Positions 12,499 through 23,293 are shown, counted from the stretch's first letter. The stretch: 64,000 nucleotides of DNA from Bacillus sp. V3-13 (GCF_002860165.1 NZ_PGUZ01000038.1:1-64000), one strand, 5' to 3'. A program made the numbers and translations. Notes: generated by a model not told the origin, from the letters alone.

Positions 12499-14409
12499 TC
12501 AATATTGTTTCGCAGTCTGCAGTTTCTGCTGTTTCGCCTCAAATGCTTTTTGGACATTTTCTTGTTCAGATACTTCAGCAACACCGACATGCCACCAGGC
12601 ATCATAGCCATTTGTCATCGTCTTTGGAAGCACTTTCATTTCTATCAGCGTGGATACACTCTGGTTCTTCGCATCTTCGAGGGCTGCTTTCAATTCTTCT
12701 GCCGTATTGGCACGATATGCTTTAGCACCGTATCCTTCAGCGACTTTCGCGTAATCAATGTTCATGATTCGGTTGTCATGCGTCCTGAATTCACAAAAAT
12801 AGCTGCCGCTGCCGTGTTCCATTTGCAAATTGCTGATACAACCAAAACCCGAATTGTCAAATAGAAGGATATTAATCTTTTGATTATATTGAATCGCGGT
12901 GATCAATTCCGAGTGCAGCATGAGAAAACTGCCGTCGCCGACCATCGAGTACACTTCTTTATCCGGGTGGGCCAATTTTAACCCCAATGTTCCGGATATT
13001 TCATAACCCATGCACGAATAGCCGTATTCAAGATGGTATGTGTTAGGGACAGTCGAATGCCATAGACGCTGAAGGTCTCCGGGCAGTGATCCTGCCGAAC
13101 CGATGATGATGCTGTCGGGATCAATCGTGTCGTTGATCGTAATTAATGCTGTCGTTTGTGCAAATTCGGTGTTTAAAGCATCTGCATATTCATTGAGCAC
13201 TTCTTGCGGGAACTGGCCTTTTATTTCCGGGTTAAAGCTCTCGCGGCTAAATGTCACTTTGCCCAGCCGGTCGCGTTCTGCCAGCCATTCTCCTTTCAAT
13301 TCGGTGATCGTATCGCCAAATTCACTTTTGTATTCCTCCAGCATCGGGGACAATTGCTCCAAAGTGGTCCTTGCATCGGCGACAACCTGGAAAGCATCCA
13401 ATTTATATGCCTGCAAGCGGCTGACATTGATGTTCAGGAATTTTGTTGTATTAAAATTGAAGGCTGTTTTCGATGAGGTAGTAAAATCTGTATACCTGGT
13501 GCCAATCCCAATGATCAGGTCCGCCTGGCGTGCCGCTTTATTGGCTGCCAATGTTCCGGTAATCCCCATGCCGCCCAAATTATTTTTAAATGTCGACTCT
13601 ACCGTTGATTTGCCGGCCTGTGTCTCGACAAGCGGGATGTTGTGCTTTTCGGAAAGCGACATTAAAATATCGCGGGCTTCGGAATATTTCGTACCGCCGC
13701 CAACAATGATCAGCGGTTTTTTGCTTGCCTTGATCAATTCTGCTGCGCCCTGTAATTCACGTTCGGTCGGCAATTTGCGATCGAGATAATGGACCCGCCT
13801 TTCGAAGAAGGCCTCTTCAAAATCAAATGCTTCCCCTTCAACATCCTGTGAAATGCAGATTGTGGCCGGACCTGCTTTTCCCGGATCCGTCATCACTTCA
13901 AAAGCGCGGATCAAACTGGTCATCAGCTGTTCAGGACGGGTGATGCGGTCCCAATATCTCGAAACCGGTTTGAGTGCATCATTTGTAGTGACGGAGGCGC
14001 TATATTCCTGTTCAACCTGTTGCAACACCGGATCAGGCTGGCGCGTCGCAAACGTATCCGCCGGGAGCAGGAGCACAGGAATATTGTTGGAAAGGGCTGT
14101 ACCAGCTGCAGCTGCCAGGTTGGCTGACCCCGGCCCAACTGAAGTGGTGACTGCATAAATTTTTTGCCGGAGCATTTGTTTGCTGTAAGCGATGGCCGCA
14201 TGTGCCATGCCTTGTTCATTTTTCCCCTGGACCACTTTCAGATGGCCCGGATCCTGTTCCAGAGCCTGGCCAATCCCCAGCACATTCCCGTGTCCGAATA
14301 CATTGAAAATTCCTTCGACAAACGGAAACTCCTTGCCGTCAACATGAAGATATTGCTGGTTCAAAAATTTGATTAACGCTTGTGCCGTTGTTAACCTGAT
14401 TGTTCCCAT
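12499..14409 (-). CDS. iolD: Trihydroxycyclohexane-1,2-dione hydrolase (ThDP-dependent)
   Basis: Opens the cyclohexane ring of the IolE product to 5-deoxy-D-glucuronate, using thiamine diphosphate. The three acetolactate-synthase-type domains are visible: an N-terminal pyrimidine domain with [11 protein letters not shown], a central domain with [10 protein letters not shown], and a C-terminal domain with [15 protein letters not shown] and a downstream N (LLFDNSGFG) forming the ThDP-metal motif. Length 636 matches the family (637 in B. subtilis). Start ATG has AGAGGTGAG upstream. Confidence 0.96.
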   Translation of the reverse strand: MGTIRLTTAQALIKFLNQQYLHVDGKEFPFVEGIFNVFGHGNVLGIGQALEQDPGHLKVVQGKNEQGMAHAAIAYSKQMLRQKIYAVTTSVGPGSANLAAAAGTALSNNIPVLLLPADTFATRQPDPVLQQVEQEYSASVTTNDALKPVSRYWDRITRPEQLMTSLIRAFEVMTDPGKAGPATICISQDVEGEAFDFEEAFFERRVHYLDRKLPTERELQGAAELIKASKKPLIIVGGGTKYSEARDILMSLSEKHNIPLVETQAGKSTVESTFKNNLGGMGITGTLAANKAARQADLIIGIGTRYTDFTTSSKTAFNFNTTKFLNINVSRLQAYKLDAFQVVADARTTLEQLSPMLEEYKSEFGDTITELKGEWLAERDRLGKVTFSRESFNPEIKGQFPQEVLNEYADALNTEFAQTTALITINDTIDPDSIIIGSAGSLPGDLQRLWHSTVPNTYHLEYGYSCMGYEISGTLGLKLAHPDKEVYSMVGDGSFLMLHSELITAIQYNQKINILLFDNSGFGCISNLQMEHGSGSYFCEFRTHDNRIMNIDYAKVAEGYGAKAYRANTAEELKAALEDAKNQSVSTLIEMKVLPKTMTNGYDAWWHVGVAEVSEQENVQKAFEAKQQKLQTAKQY

Positions 14410-14432
14410 CGGTTTCTCACCTCTAATTTCAT

Positions 14433-15410
14433 TTAAGATCTTTCGGCGATTAATTGCTCAATCTCTTCGACGGTCGGCATCGCTTCTGAAGAACTATGCT
14501 TGCTTACTACAATGGAAGCTGACGCACTGCCGTATTTTAAAGCGGTTCCAATTTCTTTGCCGCTGATTAACGCGTATAAGAAAGCCGAAGCGTATGAATC
14601 ACCAGCACCAAACGTTTTTAACACTTTTGTCGGATACGCCTGGCCTTTGAATGTTTGACCCGACTTTGTATAGGCATATGAACCTTCCACACCATGTTTA
14701 ATGACGAGCAGTTCGGGCGAATGCTTAAACAAATAGCTGACCGTTTCTTCGTTGTTTCCTTCTTTTATGTTTTCGAGCACATCGTATTCGTCACGGGTGC
14801 CAATCACAACATCTGCCTGCTCAGCCACCAATGAATAATAAACAGCTGTTTCCTCAGCAGAATTCCATGAATACGGGCGGTAATCCAATTCAAAAACAAC
14901 TTTGACATTATTTTTCCTGGCCAGGCTGACGGCTTTCAAAACCGCTTCCCTGGATGGGCTCTTTGACAAAGCTGTCCCTGACACAAGCAGGATTTTTGCT
15001 TTTTTTATGTAGTCCTCATCAACTTCGGAAGGTGCCAGATACAGGTCTGCGACGTTCTCCCGGTACATAAGGATGCTGCACTCTTCCGGACTCTTAATCT
15101 CTGTAAATGCCAATCCTGTCTTATGTCCTTCTTTATCTATGACAAGATTTGATGTATCAATTCCGGCGCCGCGCATATATTGCTCGATAAAGCGTCCATG
15201 CTGGTCATCGGAAATTTTGCCGATAAATCCGGCTTTTAAGCCCAGCTTGGAGCTGCCAATCGCAATATTTGCCGGCGAACCGCCGACATATTTTGTAAAT
15301 GTCATTGTTTCTTCCATTGGGCGGTTATACTCAGTCGCATTTAAATCGATACATGCGCGGCCAATCGCAATAATGTCATATTCTCTTTCGGCATTGAATT
15401 CATATTTCAT
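14433..15410 (-). CDS. iolC: 5-dehydro-2-deoxygluconokinase
   Basis: PfkB-family kinase that phosphorylates 2-deoxy-5-keto-gluconate at C6; the product is both the IolJ substrate and the IolR inducer. N-terminal YDIIAIGRACIDLNA and YVGGSPANIAIG, and C-terminal KTFGAGDSYASAFLYAL with the GAGD anion hole and catalytic Asp, are typical. Length 325 equals the family. Between iolB and iolD with short gaps of 27 and 23 nt. Confidence 0.95.
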   Translation of the reverse strand: MKYEFNAEREYDIIAIGRACIDLNATEYNRPMEETMTFTKYVGGSPANIAIGSSKLGLKAGFIGKISDDQHGRFIEQYMRGAGIDTSNLVIDKEGHKTGLAFTEIKSPEECSILMYRENVADLYLAPSEVDEDYIKKAKILLVSGTALSKSPSREAVLKAVSLARKNNVKVVFELDYRPYSWNSAEETAVYYSLVAEQADVVIGTRDEYDVLENIKEGNNEETVSYLFKHSPELLVIKHGVEGSYAYTKSGQTFKGQAYPTKVLKTFGAGDSYASAFLYALISGKEIGTALKYGSASASIVVSKHSSSEAMPTVEEIEQLIAERS

Positions 15411-15437
15411 CCCCGGTAACAGCTCCTTGCCTTTTTG

Positions 15438-16253
15438 TTAACGCTTTAAGATCCATTCGTGAGCCGGATCGTTGTAAAACTTCCAAATTCGTGTCGGCCC
15501 TGCCATCACATTTAAATAATAGGAGGTATAACCATCTGGAACACCAACTGGATGGTATCCCGCCGGCACAATCACGACATCACCGTTTTCAACCGTCATC
15601 GTTTCATCAAGGGAACGGTCATCGGTATAAACCCGCTGGAAGACGAAGCCTTGCTGCGGGTTCATTTCATGATAGTAGGATTCTTCCAAAAATGATTCCA
15701 CCGGCAAGTTATCGCGGTCATGCTTATGCGGAGGATAGCTCGACCAGTTACCGCTTTCCGTATATACCTCAACGACAAGCAGACTGTTGGCAGATGGGTC
15801 CGAATCAGGCAAAATATTGTGCACCAATCGTTTATTGTTGAGTATTCCTCTATTTTCGATGCCATTTTCGGAAGCTTTAATCAGTTTAGTAGGCAGTTGT
15901 TTTTCAGAAGGAGAATAGCATAATGCCACGCGGGCCTGGCTGACTCCCTCGATTTGAAATGTGCGGTCATTTGATACGTATACACTGTCTGTAGGTATCT
16001 TCTCGAATACGCTTTCGCGGGTACCGAGATTTTTAAAAGTTTGTTCGTGGTCAGTGACATTGATTTTTCCCGTTAGAGCGACGATGCAGCATTCTTGTTT
16101 CCCTAACGATTCTGAATATTTGGCACCCGAAGCCAAATCTATCATTTTAAATCCAACATATTCTAATGGAGAATTTTCAGCGCTTACTTCCTGAACAATC
16201 GTGACTCCTTCGTAAATTTCGTTTTTTTCTGGTTTTCGGAGCAATTTACTCAT
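15438..16253 (-). CDS. iolB: 5-deoxy-glucuronate isomerase
   Basis: Cupin enzyme converting 5-deoxy-D-glucuronate to 2-deoxy-5-keto-D-gluconate. The C-terminal cupin shows the metal motif SSYPPHKHDRDNLPVESFLEE and later IVPAGYHPVGVPDGYTSYYLNVMAG, and the protein ends RIWKFYNDPAHEWI as in other IolB proteins. Length 271 is normal. It follows iolA by 165 nt, a gap holding a stable hairpin that may reduce downstream expression. Confidence 0.95.
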   Translation of the reverse strand: MSKLLRKPEKNEIYEGVTIVQEVSAENSPLEYVGFKMIDLASGAKYSESLGKQECCIVALTGKINVTDHEQTFKNLGTRESVFEKIPTDSVYVSNDRTFQIEGVSQARVALCYSPSEKQLPTKLIKASENGIENRGILNNKRLVHNILPDSDPSANSLLVVEVYTESGNWSSYPPHKHDRDNLPVESFLEESYYHEMNPQQGFVFQRVYTDDRSLDETMTVENGDVVIVPAGYHPVGVPDGYTSYYLNVMAGPTRIWKFYNDPAHEWILKR

Positions 16254-16315
16254 CTGTACCTCCTTATTACCGCGCTGGAATCTGGTAGTTATATAGATTC
16301 GGCTGTTTATAAAAT

Positions 16316-16350
16316 GGCCCCATCTATTATCTGCAAAATAAAATGGGGCC
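16316..16350 (-). terminator. Attenuator-like hairpin between iolA and iolB
   Basis: GGCCCCAT/ATGGGGCC arms (8 bp, perfect) enclose a 19-nt loop. On the minus strand the hairpin is followed by TTTTAT. It may terminate part of the transcripts, or stabilise the iolA end, so that iolA is made in excess. Confidence 0.55.
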
Positions 16351-16418
16351 GGTTGTCCGAACTTCCAATCACAAATTTCATAGTGTACATCTATTAATCT
16401 ACGGAACTCCTGAAGTTT

Positions 16419-17882
16419 CTATTCAAATGCAGGTGCTGTGTAGCGGGCTGTGACAACTTTTTTACGTGTATAGAAATCAACACTGTCTTTTCCGTTCGCA
16501 TGCAATGTACCATAGAAGGACGATTTCCATCCGGAGAATGGGAAGAACGCCATCGGTGCCGGAACACCAAGATTAACCCCTAACATACCTGCATCAATAT
16601 TTTCACGGAAGTATCGGATTGATAAAGCATTTGTTGTAAAGATACAGGCACCATTGGCAAATTCTGATTTATTGGCAATCTCAACAGCTTCTTTTAAATT
16701 CTTTACCCGCATGATGGATAAAACCGGAGCAAAGATTTCATCTTTCCAGATCGTCATATCGGTTGTGACATCATCGAAAATGGTCGGTCCAATGAAAAAT
16801 CCTTCATCCAGTGAACGTTCGCGACCGTCACATACAACAGTTGCTCCTTCTTCAATTCCTTTTTCGATATAGCTGACGGTACGTTTTTGGTTTTCTTCCC
16901 TGATGACCGGACCGAGCAATACACCATCATCGAGGCCGTTGCCCATTTTAATATTTGCCGTTCTTTCATTGAGTTTGGCTAAAAATTCATCGGCAATTCC
17001 CTCTTCCACTGTGACAACCGAGCACGCCATGCAACGTTCACCTGCTGAGCCGAACGCTGAAGAAATAATATCAGTGATCGCCTGATCCAGATCAGCATCA
17101 TTTAGGACGATTGTGTGGTTTTTTGCACCTGTTAACGCCTGGACGCGCTTCAAGTTCTCGCTGCCCCGTTTAAACACGTATTCACCAACAGGCTTCGAAC
17201 CTACAAACGAAACCGCTTTCACTTCAGGGTGATCAAGTATCCCATTTACGACATCATGTGCGCCGTGGACGACGTTGAACACACCTTTCGGAAGTCCGGC
17301 TTCGGTAAATAACTCTACTAATTTTTGTGTTAAGAGCGGCGTTCTTTCAGATGGTTTTAAAATAAACGTGTTGCCCAGTGCAATCGCCATTGGGAACATC
17401 CAGCACGGCACCATCATCGGGAAGTTGAACGGGGCAATTCCACCGACAACTCCAATTGGATAGCGGTAATTTGTTGCTTCGACATCTGTAGCAATGGATG
17501 ATAGCGAATCCCCCATCATTAAAGAAGGTGCTCCAGCTGCAAATTCAACATTTTCAATTCCGCGCTGCACTTCACCCAATGCTTCGGTCAGGCTTTTTCC
17601 ATTTTCCATGGTGATAATGTGGGCCAATTCTTCTTTATGCTTTGTGAGTAATTGCTGATAGTTAAATAGAATTCTTGCACGCCGCGGCACGGCAACCTTC
17701 TGCCAGGTTTTAAATGCATTCGCTGCGACTTCTATCGCTTCATCAACATCTTCTTTTGTCGATATTGGAACGAATGCAATGACTTCCTTTGTCGCCGGGT
17801 TGTAAACTTCCTCATATTGAGTAGATCCGCTTTCAACCCATTCACCATTTATGTAATTTTTCATTCTTGTTACATCAGACAT
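16419..17882 (-). CDS. iolA: Methylmalonate-semialdehyde/malonate-semialdehyde dehydrogenase (CoA-acylating)
   Basis: Oxidises malonic semialdehyde from IolJ to acetyl-CoA and CO2 with NAD and CoA; the family also acts on methylmalonic semialdehyde from valine. Aldehyde dehydrogenase motifs include [25 protein letters not shown] and the catalytic Cys in [12 protein letters not shown]. The MmsA-type [21 protein letters not shown] is near the end. Start at 17882 has AGGAGGAAGACC upstream and gives 487 residues, the exact B. subtilis length. First gene of the iol operon. Confidence 0.95.
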   Translation of the reverse strand: MSDVTRMKNYINGEWVESGSTQYEEVYNPATKEVIAFVPISTKEDVDEAIEVAANAFKTWQKVAVPRRARILFNYQQLLTKHKEELAHIITMENGKSLTEALGEVQRGIENVEFAAGAPSLMMGDSLSSIATDVEATNYRYPIGVVGGIAPFNFPMMVPCWMFPMAIALGNTFILKPSERTPLLTQKLVELFTEAGLPKGVFNVVHGAHDVVNGILDHPEVKAVSFVGSKPVGEYVFKRGSENLKRVQALTGAKNHTIVLNDADLDQAITDIISSAFGSAGERCMACSVVTVEEGIADEFLAKLNERTANIKMGNGLDDGVLLGPVIREENQKRTVSYIEKGIEEGATVVCDGRERSLDEGFFIGPTIFDDVTTDMTIWKDEIFAPVLSIMRVKNLKEAVEIANKSEFANGACIFTTNALSIRYFRENIDAGMLGVNLGVPAPMAFFPFSGWKSSFYGTLHANGKDSVDFYTRKKVVTARYTAPAFE

Positions 17883-17975
17883 GGTCTTCCTCCTTAGAAT
17901 GATTTTTTTAAATTGTTTAGCCAAACTTTATCAATTGTACGCTTTAGGCACCTCCATGTTTGCATCATTTTGTTA

Positions 17976-17997
17976 CCTTTTGGTTAAGTTTTGATAA
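17976..17997 (-). promoter_or_regulatory. Tandem IolR operator at the iolA promoter
   Basis: On the minus strand two adjacent 11-mers, TTATCAAAACT (17987-17997) and TAACCAAAAGG (17976-17986), form a direct repeat. The second matches every position of the published B. subtilis IolR consensus WRAYCAADARD; the first matches 9 of 11. They lie just downstream of the likely transcription start. Confidence 0.75.
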
Positions 17998-18009
17998 TGT
18001 GTTAATTAC

Positions 18010-18038
18010 ATTGTAGTATTAAAAGCGCTTTCAGTCAA
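18010..18038 (-). promoter_or_regulatory. Sigma-A promoter of the iol operon with embedded cre box
   Basis: Minus-strand TTGACT (18033-18038), a 17-nt spacer and TACAAT (18010-18015). The spacer is largely filled by TGAAAGCGCTTTTA (18020-18033), which matches the CcpA cre consensus at 13 of 14 positions. Binding of CcpA there would block RNA polymerase directly. The leader to iolA is about 120 nt. Confidence 0.85.
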
Positions 18039-18160
18039 TTTGTTTTTTATATTTTCTGAATTTCTACTTTTTTTTATTAAACTCTCTTTATTTTGAATTC
18101 TTATAGCAATCTCTTCTTTTTACACGGTCCTCCTGGCGCATGTGCCGCATATAAGGATCA

Positions 18161-18196
18161 TTAAAACACCACCGTTCTTAAAACTTGAACGGTGGT
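18161..18196 (-). terminator. Terminator after the inositol-type ABC operon
   Basis: A perfect 10-bp stem ACCACCGTTC/GAACGGTGGT with a 9-nt loop, followed on the minus strand by GTTTTAA. It lies 22 nt beyond the permease stop and separates that operon from the iolA promoter. Confidence 0.85.
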
Positions 18197-18218
18197 ATTC
18201 GTGTCTTGATAAGGCATA

Positions 18219-19220
18219 TTAAGCCTTTTTATTTTTACGGGAATCGATCAATACAGCGATGACGATGATCGCGCCCTTTAAGATTTGCTGCCAGTACGAA
18301 GATACATTCAGCAGGTCAAGGCCGTTATTCATCACTCCGATAATCAATGCTCCGATAATCGTACCGCCAATCGTACCGATCCCGCCTGTGAGGCTCGTTC
18401 CGCCGATAACCGCGGCTGCAATCGCATCCAATTCGTACATCGTCCCGGCTGTAGGCTGCCCTGATGCAATCCGGGATGTTAAGACGATCCCGGCAACCGA
18501 TGAAAGAAGTCCCGCATAGCCATAGATCAAAATCTTGTATTTTACAACATTGACACCGGCGATAATTGCGGCCTGTTCGTTTCCGCCAATAGCATAAACA
18601 TATTTTCCGAATTTCGTATGATTAAGAAGCATGTAGGAAACTATACCGACAAATGCAAAAATAAAGATTGGTACAGGAATTCCAAGCAAAGTACCCTGGC
18701 CGATAAAAGTAAAGGCTGGAGAAAGGTTTCCAATCGGCCGGCCATCACTAAAAAGTAAGGCGGCACCTCTCGCGGCCGTCATCATGCCCAGTGTCACGAT
18801 AAAAGGGGCAATTTTTCCTTTGGCGATGATCGTTCCATTAATAACCCCGGCAAGAAGGCCGACGCCAAGTCCAATTAAGATGGCAACGATCAGCGGATAA
18901 CTGTCGGGTTGTGCGAAGGTCGCGACCATGACCGAGACAAGGGCGATCACCGACCCTGATGATAAATCGATTCCTGTTGTAATAATGACCATCGTAACGC
19001 CGATTGCGACAATTCCAATAATCGACATTTGTCTTACGATGTTAAGCAAATTGCCTGATGTGAAAAAAGTGGGCGAAAGAATCGACATGAGGACGACCAA
19101 GGCGATCAGAATCAGCAGCATCCCGTATTTGCCGAGGAAATGAGAGACTTTGTCTTTTTGAAGCTTTCCGTAATGAGCCTGTGTGTTAATTTGTTCATTT
19201 ATCTTAATTTCTCTTTGCAT
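18219..19220 (-). CDS. Sugar/inositol ABC transporter permease (RbsC family)
   Basis: Membrane subunit, 333 residues, with about eight to ten hydrophobic segments and the RbsC/BPD_transp_2 signature region ([23 protein letters not shown] near residue 275). It contains the conserved [11 protein letters not shown] motif near residue 82. It pairs with the ATPase and binding protein upstream, and ends the four-gene operon. Inositol as substrate is inferred from the dehydrogenase in the operon and from the IolR operator at its promoter; ribose-type sugars cannot be excluded from sequence alone. Confidence 0.88.
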   Translation of the reverse strand: MQREIKINEQINTQAHYGKLQKDKVSHFLGKYGMLLILIALVVLMSILSPTFFTSGNLLNIVRQMSIIGIVAIGVTMVIITTGIDLSSGSVIALVSVMVATFAQPDSYPLIVAILIGLGVGLLAGVINGTIIAKGKIAPFIVTLGMMTAARGAALLFSDGRPIGNLSPAFTFIGQGTLLGIPVPIFIFAFVGIVSYMLLNHTKFGKYVYAIGGNEQAAIIAGVNVVKYKILIYGYAGLLSSVAGIVLTSRIASGQPTAGTMYELDAIAAAVIGGTSLTGGIGTIGGTIIGALIIGVMNNGLDLLNVSSYWQQILKGAIIVIAVLIDSRKNKKA

Positions 19221-19247
19221 TCATGATTACCTCCAGACCATCTTAGT

Positions 19248-20747
19248 CTAATTGTGGACCAGTTCCCCGGTCGCGAGCTCCATGATCTTTTCCTGGCTCG
19301 CTTCTTCCCGCGGCAACTCTCCCATGATTCTGCCTTCCTGCATCACGATAATCCGGTCACTTAATCCCAAAATTTCAGGAAGCTCCGATGAGATCACGAC
19401 AATCGCTTTTCCTTTATTCGCAAGCTCAAAGATCAGATGATAAATTTCTGTTTTGGCTCCAACATCGATTCCCCTCGTCGGTTCATCAAGGAATAAAATA
19501 TCCGGATCATGGAGCAGCCATCTGGCGATCAGTGCTTTCTGCTGGTTGCCGCCGCTTAAATTATTAATCCTTTGCTGAAGACTCGGGGTTTTAATTTTAA
19601 GCTGGCTATGCTGTTTCTTGCAGTCTGTGGCAATTTTCTTTTTATCAAGAAACGGCCCCTTTATATAACGGTCAATATTGACGGTAATCATGTTGTCCTC
19701 AACCGACAGCGGCAGAAACAACCCGGACAGCTTTCTGTCTTCTGTCAGCAAACCCATGCCATTGGCAATCGCATCGCGCGGAGAACGGATATCGACTTTT
19801 TTTCCGTGAATTTCAATCTCCCCGGAATCTGCAGCGTGGATACCGAAGATGCTTTCGAGCACTTCTGTCCGCCCCGAACCCATCAGTCCGGCAATCCCGA
19901 CAATCTCCCCTTTTTTCACATCGAATGAAATATCTTCAATTTTATTCTGTTTGGATAAATGTTTAACCGATAAGGCAACTTCACTGATTTCAGCAGGTAC
20001 TTTATTGAAAACTTGGTTTAACTCCCTGCCGACCATCATTTGAATTAGCTCATCTCTGGAAAGATCCTTACTATGCTTCGTTCCGATATATTTTCCGTCC
20101 CTGAGCACAGTAAATTCATCTGTAATCATTTCAAGCTCATCCATCTTGTGCGTGATATAGATAATGGAAACGCCATCTTTTTTCAACGATTTGATAATTT
20201 TAAACAGGTGGTGAACTTCTTTTTCCGAGATCGCCGAGGTCGGCTCATCCATGATGATTAATTTGGAATTGTATGAAATCGCCTTTGCAATTTCGACCAT
20301 TTGCGTATTGGCGATGCTCAATTCATCCATCTTTGCTTTCGGATTGATATCAATTTCGAGACGATCAAATAATTTTTTCGTATTCTCGAACAGTTTCTTG
20401 TGATTCACCCACCCGCCTATGCTCGGTTCTCTGCCAAGAAAGATATTTTCCGCCACTGTCATTTGCGGCACAGGGCTTAGTTCCTGATGGATCATCGAAA
20501 TACCTTTGTCCAGTGCATTCTTCACATTGGCGAGGTGAAGCTCTTCTCCATCGAACTTGATGACTCCCTTGTCAGGCGTATAAATGCCGATCAATATCTT
20601 CATGAGAGTTGACTTTCCCGCGCCGTTTTCACCCATTAAAGCATGGACGGTTCCTCTTTCGACATGGAGTTTTACGGAATCAAGAGCCTTCACACCAGGG
20701 AATTCTTTTGTAATATTGTCCATTTGCAAAATATAGTTTGTACTCAT
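19248..20747 (-). CDS. Sugar/inositol ABC transporter ATP-binding protein (RbsA/MglA type)
   Basis: Fused double ATPase of the carbohydrate uptake class 2. The first half has the Walker [15 protein letters not shown] and the Walker [13 protein letters not shown] with a degenerate signature. The second half has [12 protein letters not shown] in place of Walker A, a canonical signature [15 protein letters not shown], and [13 protein letters not shown]. Start at 20747 follows GAGGT by 6 nt, giving 499 residues, typical of RbsA-type proteins. Energises the adjacent permease. Confidence 0.92.
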   Translation of the reverse strand: MSTNYILQMDNITKEFPGVKALDSVKLHVERGTVHALMGENGAGKSTLMKILIGIYTPDKGVIKFDGEELHLANVKNALDKGISMIHQELSPVPQMTVAENIFLGREPSIGGWVNHKKLFENTKKLFDRLEIDINPKAKMDELSIANTQMVEIAKAISYNSKLIIMDEPTSAISEKEVHHLFKIIKSLKKDGVSIIYITHKMDELEMITDEFTVLRDGKYIGTKHSKDLSRDELIQMMVGRELNQVFNKVPAEISEVALSVKHLSKQNKIEDISFDVKKGEIVGIAGLMGSGRTEVLESIFGIHAADSGEIEIHGKKVDIRSPRDAIANGMGLLTEDRKLSGLFLPLSVEDNMITVNIDRYIKGPFLDKKKIATDCKKQHSQLKIKTPSLQQRINNLSGGNQQKALIARWLLHDPDILFLDEPTRGIDVGAKTEIYHLIFELANKGKAIVVISSELPEILGLSDRIIVMQEGRIMGELPREEASQEKIMELATGELVHN

Positions 20748-20857
20748 GCCAATACCTCTTTTTCCTATATTTTGGGCGTTCATTTGAAAAGATCTGGCTG
20801 ATTAACCTTTTAATTGCAACAGTCAATCAGCCATGCCTGGCATTGTTAACTTACGGC

Positions 20858-21823
20858 TTACTCCCACTTCTTGATGTACTCGTCAACATTATCCGCAGTA
20901 ACAAGTTCATATGGGATCCAGTTGAATTTCTCGACCTTTTCACCTTTGGCAGCTTTAATTGCTGTTTCAAGTCCGCCTTTACCCTGGCCTTTAGCATCCT
21001 GGAATACGGTCACTTTCAGTTTTCCGGATTTAACAAATTCCAGAGCATCCGGAGTTGCATCGATACCTGCCACAACAACATCGTCCAGCTTGCCTTTATC
21101 CTCCAGTGCCATAATCGCACCGATGGCCATTTCATCATTGTTAGCGACGATTGCGTCAATATCCTTGCCCGACTGCAGCCAGTTCTCGGCCAGAGTCATT
21201 CCCTTCGCCCGGTCAAATTCACCCGTGCCATTTAAGACAATTTTCATATCTTTATTTTTCTCAACAACGTCCTTGTTGCCCTGTGTTCTCTTAATTTGAG
21301 CATCATGGCCCATGATTCCGTCCATGATCGCCACGTTTCCTTTGCCACCCAGCAGCTTAGCCACTTCTTCCATTTGCATTGTCCCCGCCTTCAGTGAGTC
21401 AGAACCGACATACGCTGTAGCAGCATCAACCCCTTCATACTGCCGGTTAACAACGACAATTGGAATATCTTCGCTATTCGCCCGGTCCACGATATTCGGT
21501 GCTGAAACGGTATCAACGGGAATTAACATGATCGCATCGACGTCCTGCGAAATAAAGTTTTCAACTTGTGAAAGCTGCTTATTGGCATCGTTCATCGCAT
21601 CGACATAAATCACTTCAACGTCTTTTTGTGAACTTGCGTATTCCTTCATTCCATCCTGAAGATAGCTGAGCCATTTATCGTCAAAATCAGGCAGCGCCGC
21701 TCCAATCACGATCTTGCCATCCTTGCTGGAGCCGCTTTTGGATGCTGCTTCCTCTCCACACCCTGCCAGGAAAACGCTCAGCATCAACATTAAAATGAAG
21801 CTAACAAAATACCCCTTTTTCAT
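20858..21823 (-). CDS. Sugar/inositol ABC transporter substrate-binding lipoprotein
   Basis: Periplasmic-binding-protein-like lipoprotein (type I fold, RbsB-like), 321 residues. A signal peptide with lipobox LAGC gives a lipidated Cys at residue 22, so the protein is tethered to the outer face of the membrane. Ligand-binding features of the family include GAALPDFDDKW, IPVVVVNRQYEG, AIVANNDEMAIGA and VVAGIDATPDAL. The substrate is probably an inositol or a related polyol (inference from operon context). Confidence 0.88.
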   Translation of the reverse strand: MKKGYFVSFILMLMLSVFLAGCGEEAASKSGSSKDGKIVIGAALPDFDDKWLSYLQDGMKEYASSQKDVEVIYVDAMNDANKQLSQVENFISQDVDAIMLIPVDTVSAPNIVDRANSEDIPIVVVNRQYEGVDAATAYVGSDSLKAGTMQMEEVAKLLGGKGNVAIMDGIMGHDAQIKRTQGNKDVVEKNKDMKIVLNGTGEFDRAKGMTLAENWLQSGKDIDAIVANNDEMAIGAIMALEDKGKLDDVVVAGIDATPDALEFVKSGKLKVTVFQDAKGQGKGGLETAIKAAKGEKVEKFNWIPYELVTADNVDEYIKKWE

Positions 21824-21863
21824 TTCTTATTTCCCCCTTGTTTGTTTTAAATGAATTTACTGA

Positions 21864-22886
21864 TCAGTTAACAGCGATACTTGGATTGTGCAAATTAACT
21901 GTTTTCCGTGAATCAAATGCTTCTGTTGCTGCAATGGCAATTTCGAGGTTAATCTTCCCGTCAAGCTCGGTAACTTTAGGTTTCTTCCCTGTCCTAATAC
22001 ACTCCGCAAAATGGACGAGCTCAAGCCGGTAGGCATCATTGAATCGGGTTTGGAAATCAGGAATGATTTCATAATTGGAGCCTTTAGAGTTTAAGAGAGT
22101 AATATTTTGATTTCTGAGCGTTCCAATGAATATCGATCCTTCTGTACCGATTATTTCAGTGCGGATATCATGCCCATATGGTGAATTGCGGCTCGCTTCG
22201 ATATCGCCTGCCGCCCCCGACTCGAATTCAATATAGGAAATGGCTTGATCGACGTCTTTGAATTCTTCCATAAATGCATTCTTCAGTACCTTCCCGTGGG
22301 CGGAAACGGAGATGATTTCCGAGTCCATCAAATAACGTGCGACATCGTAATCGTGAATCGATACGTCCAAAAAGATTCGCCCGCTGTGCTTGATGAACTC
22401 TTCTGGCGGAGAACCGGCATCACGGGTAATTCCTTTAAAATAAATTGGTTGTCCGATGTCTCCAGCGTCAATCCTTCTTTTCGCTTCTGCATATGCCGGG
22501 TCAAACCGCCTCATAAATCCTACCTGGCAAATGACATTGTGTTCGCTTATCGTGTTCATCATTTCCTCTGCTTCATGTAAATTTTGCGTGAGCGGCTTCT
22601 CAACAAAAATTTGCTTGCCTGCTTGCGCAGCTTGTTTAATCATGTCAGCATGCGTACTTGTAGGTGTAACTATCACCACTGCATCAATCTCTGGATCCTC
22701 AAAAACTTCCTGAGGGTTCCGGGTCCATTTTGGCAGTCCAAATTCCTGCGCAACCCCGGCTGCACGTCCGTCGAGCGGATCGCAAACAGTCACTAATTCA
22801 GCTCCGCTGACTTGATGGGTGGCGAGATTCTTTGCGTGGTGGTATCCTAATCGTCCAAGCCCTAAAACAGCACATCTTACCGTCAT
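21864..22886 (-). CDS. Inositol-type dehydrogenase (Gfo/Idh/MocA family; IolG/IolX-like)
   Basis: NAD(P)-dependent oxidoreductase, 340 residues. The Rossmann motif is GLGRLGYHHAKNL near residue 9, the VEKPLTQNLHEAEE motif near 96, and GFMRRFDPAY and DVSIHDYDVARYL carry the presumed catalytic Lys/Asp/His set of inositol dehydrogenases. First gene of an operon with an ABC importer. Its promoter carries the same tandem IolR operator as iolA, so oxidation of another inositol isomer (for example scyllo-inositol, as for B. subtilis IolX) is the most likely job. The exact isomer cannot be read from sequence. Confidence 0.87.
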   Translation of the reverse strand: MTVRCAVLGLGRLGYHHAKNLATHQVSGAELVTVCDPLDGRAAGVAQEFGLPKWTRNPQEVFEDPEIDAVVIVTPTSTHADMIKQAAQAGKQIFVEKPLTQNLHEAEEMMNTISEHNVICQVGFMRRFDPAYAEAKRRIDAGDIGQPIYFKGITRDAGSPPEEFIKHSGRIFLDVSIHDYDVARYLMDSEIISVSAHGKVLKNAFMEEFKDVDQAISYIEFESGAAGDIEASRNSPYGHDIRTEIIGTEGSIFIGTLRNQNITLLNSKGSNYEIIPDFQTRFNDAYRLELVHFAECIRTGKKPKVTELDGKINLEIAIAATEAFDSRKTVNLHNPSIAVN

Positions 22887-22905
22887 ACTTTCAACCTCCT
22901 ATTAT

Positions 22906-22923
22906 TAAGTAAGCGCTTACTTA
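22906..22923. promoter_or_regulatory. Perfect 18-bp palindrome, LacI-type operator candidate
   Basis: TAAGTAAGCGCTTACTTA is fully self-complementary, centred on GC like operators of LacI/GalR regulators. It lies 5 nt upstream of the AGGAGG site of the dehydrogenase at 22886, well downstream of the promoter at 23294, so a bound repressor would act as a roadblock. Confidence 0.55.
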
Positions 22924-23259
22924 TCAGTGCTAATGGATGAACAATTTAACTGCAACAACCATCTCCAAACGGCAAGGCAGAAATCTGAGCATTTTACAGA
23001 GAAAAAAATTTAGAATTCAAGTTTGAGACCTTGGCAGATTGATGAGTTAAGAGAGTTATGTATTTTCTGGTTGAGGTTTAGTGTTGTACAACACACGGTG
23101 ACCACTTTCTTTTCAGTCTCTACTTTCAACTCATGCAATTTTTATGTAACTTTTAATTTTGTAATCTTTGGACATGTTGTTCCTGTAGTTGAAAGATTTT
23201 GAACGACACCTTATCAATACTTATTAAGCGCAGTCACCTCCATTTGTTTATTTTTGTTA

Positions 23260-23281
23260 TCTTTTGGTTAAGTTTTGATAA
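23260..23281 (-). promoter_or_regulatory. Tandem IolR operator at the inositol ABC operon promoter
   Basis: Minus-strand TTATCAAAACT (23271-23281) followed directly by TAACCAAAAGA (23260-23270). The second 11-mer fits all positions of WRAYCAADARD. Layout and spacing to the promoter are the same as at iolA. Confidence 0.72.
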
Positions 23282-23293
23282 TATCATAAACAC

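Noticed and set aside
13103-13789. 228-codon plus-strand open frame opposite iolD
   Set aside because: Antisense to a strongly conserved enzyme gene, without a ribosome site or recognisable domain.
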